Positions 23,341-28,620 of a stretch of 28,620 nt of DNA are shown here, piece after piece. The stretch comes from an uncultured Caryophanales bacterium (GTDB lineage: Bacteria; Bacillota_I; Bacilli_A; RFN20; CAG-826). The notes beneath the pieces were generated by a model that was not told the origin of the DNA, did no database searches, and saw nothing but the letters and a program-made list of their open reading frames with translations. A program made the position numbers and the translations under genes. The number at the start of each line of letters is the position of its first letter. The stretch's first letter is position 1. The DNA lies in the NCBI GenBank assembly GCA_902464635.1, contig CABQKC010000024.1:1-28620 (forward strand), written 5' to 3'.

Positions 23341-24654
23341 TTATTTATCAAAGATTATGTTATTTAATATCGATTCAAGGTATTCTTGACGTCCGCTAGA
23401 GACATCAAAACTCTTTACACTCAAGGCATATTCGGCTAGTTCTTCTAATGAAGTCTCATTATTTACTATCTTCTTGCCGATTCCAGAATTATATGATTCA
23501 TAACGTTTTTCTATGAATTCATCAATCCTGCCGTCTTTGATTAATTTATATGCTAATCTTAAACCCAGGGCAAATGTATCCATACCGGCAATATATGCTA
23601 ACAATATATCTTCGATGGTATTAGATTGACGTCTTGTTTTAGCATCAAAATTAAGCCCACCATTAATAAATCCACCAGCCTTGATAACTTCATACATAGC
23701 CTTGACTGTATCATAGATGTTAGTTGGGAATTGGTCTGTATCCCATCCTAGCATTGGATCGCCTTGGTTAGCATCGATGCTACCAAAAGCACCATTTAAC
23801 CTCGCCACTCTTAATTCATGTTCGAATGTATGTTGGGCTAATGTAGCATGGTTTGCCTCGATATTTAATTTGAAGTCGCCTAATAGATCGTATTGCCTAA
23901 GGAAGTTGCAACAAGTCGCGGCATCGAAATCATATTGGTGCTTGGTTGGTTCTTTTGGTTTTGGCTCTAATAGATAATCTCCCTTAAAGCCAATCTTCCT
24001 GCCATAATCTCTAGCCATTCTTAGGAATCTAGCCATATTGTCTAGCTCTAGTCCCATATTGGTATTAATCAAGGTATCATAGCCTTCTCTACCACCCCAG
24101 AATACATAGCTAGTCCCACCTAACCTAACATTAGCCTCTAGACATGCTTTTACTTTAGCAGCAGCTGCCGCAAATACATCGGCATTAGGAGAAGTTGCAG
24201 CTCCTGCCATGAATTTCTTGTCACCGAAATTATTCGCAGTTGCCCATAATAATCTTTTATTATGCTTCTTTTGAAGGACTTCTATATAATCGACCATCTC
24301 CTTGAAGTTATCTAGAGATTCTTTTAATGTTTTTCCTTCTGGAGCAATATCAACATCATGGAAGCAATATAAATCAATTCCTAATTTATCCATCAAGTCA
24401 AAGGCAAAGTCGGCCTTGGCTTTATAGATTTTCATTGGTTCAGTCTCACCAAAGTTTTTATCCCCTGTATTGCCTCCAAACATATCGGTCCCGCAATAAT
24501 CGATTGTGTGCCAATAAGACAAGGCGAAACGAAGATGCTCTTTCATGGTTTTGCCATGAAGTTTCTCTTCTGGATTATAATATTTGAACGCGAATGGTTC
24601 TTTTGATGATGGGCCAAGATATTCTATCTTTTCTATTTCATTATATTTTTTCAT
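23341..24654 (-). CDS. xylA: xylose isomerase
   Basis: Interconverts D-xylose and D-xylulose; a metal-dependent TIM barrel of 437 aa, the usual class II length. Motifs seen: YWHTIDYCGTDMFGG near residues 47-61, YCFHDVDIAPEG (catalytic His and Asp) near 96-107, YVFWGGREGYDTLINTNMGL near 183-202, LLEPKPKEPTKHQYDFD near 228-244 (metal-binding Glu), and GSIDANQGDPMLGWDTDQFP near 290-309. AAGGAGGA lies 7 nt before the ATG and overlaps the stop of the upstream regulator gene. It is the middle gene of regulator-xylA-xylB. No xylose transporter is present in the window. Confidence 0.97.
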   Translation of the reverse strand: MKKYNEIEKIEYLGPSSKEPFAFKYYNPEEKLHGKTMKEHLRFALSYWHTIDYCGTDMFGGNTGDKNFGETEPMKIYKAKADFAFDLMDKLGIDLYCFHDVDIAPEGKTLKESLDNFKEMVDYIEVLQKKHNKRLLWATANNFGDKKFMAGAATSPNADVFAAAAAKVKACLEANVRLGGTSYVFWGGREGYDTLINTNMGLELDNMARFLRMARDYGRKIGFKGDYLLEPKPKEPTKHQYDFDAATCCNFLRQYDLLGDFKLNIEANHATLAQHTFEHELRVARLNGAFGSIDANQGDPMLGWDTDQFPTNIYDTVKAMYEVIKAGGFINGGLNFDAKTRRQSNTIEDILLAYIAGMDTFALGLRLAYKLIKDGRIDEFIEKRYESYNSGIGKKIVNNETSLEELAEYALSVKSFDVSSGRQEYLESILNNIIFDK

Positions 24655-24667
24655 TTTGCTATCCTCC

Positions 24668-25669
24668 TTAATGATGGGCGATTAGAGATTCCTTTAAGAC
24701 AATGGAGTTATCCATGACTTTCTTATCACTTACTTTCTTTTTTCTGATAAGGAAGTCATATACTACTTCCATTGCTTTAATGCCTTGGGTATATGGATGT
24801 TGAGTAACAGTAGCTAAAACTAAGCCACTTTGGAGTCCATTACTGATGGCTTCATTTTGGTCAACTGTTATCGCGCGTATCTTATTGTTATATTTATTTA
24901 ATACTTCTAGGCCTGAAACAATACCAGCACCTAGGAATACGATTAAATCAATATCAGGATGTTCATTTATCATATTAGTAACAACCTTGGTGGATATAAC
25001 CTCACTATCGAAGTTCTCCTTGATATCGATAATCTTGATATTGCTATTGATTATTTCTTTTAATCCTTCAAGGCGTTCTATTTGACCTGTATGCTGTCTA
25101 GAACCTATTACTATCCCTAGATTGCATCCATTTTCTTTTACTAGGTTTATAAAATTAGCAATCAATCTACCTGAATTTAAATAATCAGATCCAACATAAC
25201 ATACTTTATTAACTGGTATATCTACCGATATGGTTACGACTGGAATATTAAATGAATTAATCTTATTGACTACGTCTATATCATTTAATGATGAGATTAT
25301 TAAGGCATCTAGTTCAATGTCATTAAATTCATTTAAAGCGGTTAATATATCTTCTTTATTGAATAGATCTACTCTTTTGACTATGACATTTAATCCAGAG
25401 TTTCTATATTTATCGATTCCATTTCTAATCCCATCCATGACTAGATTAAAGAATGGGTTGGCTTCACTTCCTATTACTACTCCTATAGTAAGTTTCTTAT
25501 TGGATAAAGATAAACTTCTTCCTATTTCATTTGGCTTGAAGTTAGTTTCCTTAATGACTTTTAAAATACGTTCTTCAACGTCTTTAGATACTTTGCCACG
25601 TCCATTGATAACACGGTCAACTGTACCTCTAGAAGTATCTGCAAGTGTAGCAATCTCTTTGATAGTCAT
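24668..25669 (-). CDS. LacI-family regulator of the xylose operon
   Basis: A 333-aa LacI/GalR-type repressor. Residues 1-22 (MTIKEIATLADTSRGTVDRV) form the DNA-binding helix-turn-helix, followed by the hinge helix region KPNEIGRSLSLSNKK. A periplasmic-binding-protein-like sugar sensor spans residues ~60-330 (GVVIGSEANPFFNLVMDGI onward). It is the first gene of the operon, 13 bp before xylA, so it is co-transcribed and probably autoregulated. It most likely responds to xylose or a derivative; this is inferred from context. Many Bacillota use an unrelated ROK-type XylR for this job. Confidence 0.88.
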   Translation of the reverse strand: MTIKEIATLADTSRGTVDRVINGRGKVSKDVEERILKVIKETNFKPNEIGRSLSLSNKKLTIGVVIGSEANPFFNLVMDGIRNGIDKYRNSGLNVIVKRVDLFNKEDILTALNEFNDIELDALIISSLNDIDVVNKINSFNIPVVTISVDIPVNKVCYVGSDYLNSGRLIANFINLVKENGCNLGIVIGSRQHTGQIERLEGLKEIINSNIKIIDIKENFDSEVISTKVVTNMINEHPDIDLIVFLGAGIVSGLEVLNKYNNKIRAITVDQNEAISNGLQSGLVLATVTQHPYTQGIKAMEVVYDFLIRKKKVSDKKVMDNSIVLKESLIAHH

Positions 25670-25686
25670 AAATTTTATAACCTTAT

Positions 25687-25753
25687 GTGCTCGTTCACAT
25701 CATTATAGTAAAGGTAGCAAAAACGGTTGTCAACATTAATTTGTGCACGTGCA
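25687..25753 (-). promoter_or_regulatory. promoter and paired operators of the xylose operon
   Basis: Reading leftward, a perfect TTGACA (25728-25733) is 17 bp from TACTAT (25705-25710), which overlaps TATAAT (25702-25707). Two operators flank it: GTGCACGTGCAC (perfect palindrome, 25742-25753) upstream of the -35 and GTGCTCGTTCAC (25687-25698) downstream of the -10. They agree at 10 of 12 positions, both have the central CG typical of LacI-family sites, and their centres are 55 bp apart. The natural ligand-binding protein is the adjacent LacI-type regulator. Confidence 0.75.
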
Positions 25754-25986
25754 CTAGAGAAGGAGAGAATAAATTTAGATAGAAATTAAAAAGGGCTGTA
25801 GAGACGGCCAGATTAAAATCTATACGTTTATAAAGTCTTTATTGAACAGTTTTAATATCCAAGGAGAAAACACCGATTTTCCCTAAGATTACATCATGTT
25901 AATTAAGCGTAAAACAAAAAAGCATTTAAGGTAACGGAAGAAAGGAAATCTACGGTTTTTAATTTAGACATCGGTTTTCTATTAGT
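25754..25986. other. non-coding spacer between the xyl operon and the DGR-like remnant
   Basis: No gene is visible. Reading leftward, a weak terminator (GGCCGT with ACAGCC, one mismatch, then CTTTTT; 25787-25808) could end transcription from the Avd-like fragment. No sequence resembling the variable region (a template repeat) is found here. Confidence 0.4.
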
Positions 25987-26184
25987 TCAAGCCTTGTCTG
26001 GTCTTTTTATATCAAGTTCATGCGTTTCATATAATAGCTCTATGATACTAAGAGAGCCATTAATAAGTGGATTAAAAAGAGGACGACGATATTTGACTAA
26101 AGATTTACCACTTATAAGCAAAATATAAGCAGCCAAATCTTTAGCCTTACATAAATGCAAGAAGTTCGCTTTCTTTTCTTTCAC
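25987..26184 (-). pseudogene. avd: N-terminal fragment of an Avd-like DGR accessory gene
   Basis: A 65-codon frame whose core, CKAKDLAAYILLISGKSL followed by KYRRPLFNPLINGSLSIIEL and LYETHELDI, resembles the first two helices of the four-helix-bundle accessory proteins (Avd type) that accompany diversity-generating reverse transcriptases in gut Bacillota. The usual protein is about twice as long; here the frame leaves the family pattern at KRPDKA and stops. The frame can only start at a GTG without a ribosome binding site. It lies 100 bp past the variable domain on the same strand, the usual place for avd. The family match is from memory, not from a search. Confidence 0.55.
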
Positions 26185-26284
26185 CAGTTTTATTTAATCT
26201 TTGTTTCATATTCATCTTCACCGTCACCTAAAGATTTGGATTGGAGGCGGCGATTGCTTGATTTTTAATTATTGCTCCGGATGG

Positions 26285-28447
26285 CTATGCAATCTTGATA
26301 GTAAGAGCAGGGCGGACGGAGAAACTGGAGCTATCGACGAACCAGAAGTCATAGGAGCCATCGCGATTGATGTACCACGCATTGTCAGAGTAGTTGCCAA
26401 AAGGGGAACGAGTCCAGTAACAGCCAACATTATGAATATAATAATAAGGATCATAGGAGGCGCCCCTCGCCCTTGCCCAGTCGGTCGTTTTACAACATCT
26501 TGTATCGGTCGAAGAGCCGGAGTCTGAAAAGCCGTAAGAACTATTTTTATAGTCTTTAAAGCTTGGCAGGAATACCTTATCATTGGTATTTGAGCAAGCA
26601 TATGGGTTAAATGGGGAATCCGTAGTAGAGGAACCATTACCAACAACCGTTGTTTGAACATGGCTATTCCCTAATGCGAATGCAGAATTATAAAAATCTT
26701 CGTTCAGCCATGCACGGATATCACTATATTCATAGTTATTCGTATATACGGTTTTCCCATCAATGGTTCTAGAAGTTGTCGAATTATAGTAATAGTGAGC
26801 ATCTAACAAAACAGAAGAAACGACATAGTACTTGCCTTTTGTGTTGCTCAAAACATTCCAGGCGATCGGTTCACATTTAAACCAATAAGTTGTGCCTTTC
26901 GTAATGGTTGTTCCATTATCGAACTCATTTTTTTCGCTATCTGGAGAAGCGTTAACTTTCGCATAATAATCATCTCTATAGAGATACCAGCCATTTGATT
27001 CCGGCATTGTTAATTTATTAAGTGCAGAAACTAAGAAAGAATCATTAACGTTCTTTTGCGGATACAAACCATAAGTGATGGTTTTTCCGTCATCAGAAAG
27101 GCTTGGGATAGCGCCAAGACGACGCAATTCTTTTTCTTCTTCTTCTTTTGTGAAGAAACGAGCAACCAACGAATAATCATTGGCAGGCATTGTGAATGTA
27201 TAACTTGCCTCATCGCTGACCTTTGTAGATCCATTATACCATCCTTTGAAAATACAATCGCCAACAGGTGTAGCCACTACAGTAATCGATGTTCCTTCTT
27301 TACATCTATTAGATGCATCGCTGACAATTCCCTTTGAATTATTTTCGCTAGAAGCCAAGAATGTATACCCAGTAGTAAATAAGGCATATAAAGAGATGTC
27401 ATTCCCGGGCATTGTAAAGGTATAGTTTGGATTGTCAGAAATCTCATTAAGGTCATCGTCGTACCAATAGTCGAGTACATAGCCGTCATTAGCCTTTGCC
27501 CTTATTGTTACCTCTAGCCCTTCGCCCCACTCAGTAGGCGAAACAACACTGCCTTTAGTACAATCATCAGTAGAAATATTTAGCTTATAGTTCTTTACGA
27601 ACTTAGCTGTATATGTAAGTGATTTGTCTGGCATGCCGAATGAATAACTTGAATCCTGTGAAAGCAAGCTATCACCATCGTACCAGCCAAAGAACGAATA
27701 ATGATCGTTTGGGGTTGCGACAAGGGAAACGGTTTGACCATATGTATACGAACCATCTCCAGCTACTATTCCCATGGAAGTATCGTTGATATTTATCGAA
27801 ACAGAATAAGGCGTCCATTCGAATTTCGCTGTATATATAACATCTTCACATGGCATCTTGAATGAATAAGATTTTAAGGAAGAAACAAGTGTTCCATCAT
27901 CACCATACCACCCAAGGAAAGAAACACTCGTATTCGGGGTGGCGGTTATCGTGACACTATTGCCATAAAGGAAAGTTCCTTCGCCGCTAACTGAACCAAG
28001 TGATTCGTTTTCATTAATTAGACTCAAAGAATATTTATTTGTATTAAACTTGGCCCTATAAGTTACGTTGCTATAAGGCATTGCAAAGGTATATGGATTT
28101 TCTTTGCTGACTAATGTAAATCCACTATACCACCCGTAGAATGAATATCCTTTGTTTGGAGTTGCGTTAATTGTTAGGTTATCAAGATAATTGTATTTCC
28201 CAGACGATTCCGAAACAGTACCCTTCTCAATCGATTCGCTTTCAACGACAAGGTTATAGGATTCATAAGTGAACCTCGCTGCATAAGACAAATCATCATT
28301 ACCAATTGTAAATATATATGATGAATCGGAAGATATTAAAGTATCGTTTTCATACCATCCAAGGAATTTGTATCCTTTATTTGGAGTTGCGGTTAAAGTT
28401 ACACTAGAGCCTGCCTTCTTTACTCCGCCACCATCTATTGTCCCCAT
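26285..28447 (-). CDS. InlB-repeat surface protein with DGR-like variable DUF6273-type C-terminus
   Basis: 720 codons. Residues ~1-430 are six tandem repeats of ~70 aa of the divergent InlB B-repeat/Flg_new type; each contains a version of VTITATPN-x5-F-GWY, then SYxFxMP and YxAxF. Such repeats are found in secreted or wall-associated proteins. A charged KEEEEKEL linker (coded by a TTC-rich microsatellite) leads to residues ~440-720, a DUF6273-type, C-type-lectin-like domain with PIAWNVLS, YSDIRAWLNEDFYNSAF, VFLPSFKDYKNSSYGF, YWTRSP and the terminal SVRPALTI. The last ~60 codons look like a hypervariable region (separate entry). The ATG lies inside the first repeat, with no signal peptide and only a doubtful ribosome binding site; the frame continues upstream to a TAG, so the 5' end is probably lost. 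Confidence 0.8.
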   Translation of the reverse strand: MGTIDGGGVKKAGSSVTLTATPNKGYKFLGWYENDTLISSDSSYIFTIGNDDLSYAARFTYESYNLVVESESIEKGTVSESSGKYNYLDNLTINATPNKGYSFYGWYSGFTLVSKENPYTFAMPYSNVTYRAKFNTNKYSLSLINENESLGSVSGEGTFLYGNSVTITATPNTSVSFLGWYGDDGTLVSSLKSYSFKMPCEDVIYTAKFEWTPYSVSININDTSMGIVAGDGSYTYGQTVSLVATPNDHYSFFGWYDGDSLLSQDSSYSFGMPDKSLTYTAKFVKNYKLNISTDDCTKGSVVSPTEWGEGLEVTIRAKANDGYVLDYWYDDDLNEISDNPNYTFTMPGNDISLYALFTTGYTFLASSENNSKGIVSDASNRCKEGTSITVVATPVGDCIFKGWYNGSTKVSDEASYTFTMPANDYSLVARFFTKEEEEKELRRLGAIPSLSDDGKTITYGLYPQKNVNDSFLVSALNKLTMPESNGWYLYRDDYYAKVNASPDSEKNEFDNGTTITKGTTYWFKCEPIAWNVLSNTKGKYYVVSSVLLDAHYYYNSTTSRTIDGKTVYTNNYEYSDIRAWLNEDFYNSAFALGNSHVQTTVVGNGSSTTDSPFNPYACSNTNDKVFLPSFKDYKNSSYGFSDSGSSTDTRCCKTTDWARARGASYDPYYYIHNVGCYWTRSPFGNYSDNAWYINRDGSYDFWFVDSSSFSVRPALTIKIA
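26288..26479 (-). other. candidate DGR variable region (VR)
   Basis: Residues ~657-719 of the repeat protein. In codons 684-714, 19 of 31 end in C and encode a chemically mixed set (Asn, Tyr, Asp, Ser, Phe, Val, Arg, Gly), while the rest of this gene prefers A/T-ending codons. NNC codons are what adenine mutagenesis makes from AAC codons of a template repeat. The region ends at the conserved VRPAL just before the stop codon, where DGR variable regions end. No template copy is found in the window. Confidence 0.6.
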
Positions 28448-28570
28448 GTCCTCACTTTCGTTTACAAGTTTAATGATTGGGTTATTATTCAGACAGGATA
28501 AAGAAACTCGGATAGAAGGAATGTTTAGATTTTTGCCACTGGTATTAAGAATCTTGAAATAGTTTGTGAG
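28448..28570 (-). other. in-frame 5' extension of the repeat protein, no start codon
   Basis: The frame stays open for 41 codons upstream of the ATG and then meets TAG (28571-28573). It has no ATG, GTG or TTG. The nearest residues (IIKLVNESED) complete the first InlB-like repeat, so this was once coding. All three frames are closed near the window edge, suggesting a broken or truncated gene. Confidence 0.55.
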
Positions 28571-28620
28571 CTAGAAAGATTTGCGTTCTATAAAACCGCC
28601 CATTGAGCCTCTATGCTTTG

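Noticed and set aside
26269..26661. 130-codon frame on the minus strand overlapping the end of the repeat protein
   Set aside because: It overlaps the convincing DUF6273-type frame in another phase, has no ribosome binding site or domain, and owes its openness to the GC-richer variable region.

Overview
The window is a low-GC bacterial chromosome segment. It has AGGAGG-type ribosome binding sites, the standard genetic code (every Trp in the real genes is TGG, and TGA works as a stop at the end of apt), a guanine riboswitch, a LacI-type sugar regulator, and a large protein of InlB-like repeats with a DUF6273-type C-terminus. Together these suggest an uncultured, probably gut-associated member of the Bacillota (Bacilli/Erysipelotrichia/Mollicutes relatives). 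That placement is inference from gene content.

Layout. Positions 1-4160 hold a PocR/AraC-type regulator, a PRiA4_ORF3-like protein, an AAA ATPase and an AEC-type permease. Positions 4333-16614 form a nucleobase salvage island: two hypoxanthine phosphoribosyltransferase paralogues, upp, apt, a prs-guaB operon, a uracil permease, a guanine-riboswitch-controlled AzgA-type purine permease, and guaA. Imported or recycled bases are charged with PRPP (prs supplies it). IMP goes to XMP (guaB) and then GMP (guaA). Several cis-elements belong to this island: a small structured RNA gene downstream of guaB, a leader with two stacked terminators before the uracil permease, the purine riboswitch, and a 13-mer shared by both hpt upstream regions. 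An orphan AbrB-like gene and a lipoprotein gene sit between these genes.

Positions 16606-21860 are an accessory zone: a solitary AbiEi-like protein, a 77-bp relic of a second xylulokinase gene, three 13-bp repeats spaced exactly 33 bp apart before a DUF4143-type ATPase, a GC-rich IS200-like element, and a complete group II intron. The intron sits just downstream of the xylB terminator hairpin, as class C introns do. Positions 21887-25753 are a xylose operon read leftward: LacI-type regulator, xylA, xylB. A strong promoter is flanked by two matching palindromic operators.

Positions 25987-28620 look like the remains of a diversity-generating retroelement (DGR). A protein of six InlB-like repeats ends in a DUF6273-type domain whose last codons carry the NNC-rich pattern left by adenine-directed mutagenesis. 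It is followed by the N-terminal piece of an Avd-like accessory gene. No DGR reverse transcriptase or template repeat is present in the window, and the repeat protein lacks a credible N-terminus, so the locus is either decayed or served in trans. This is the most unusual part of the window, followed by the two unexplained RNA structures around guaB and the uracil permease.
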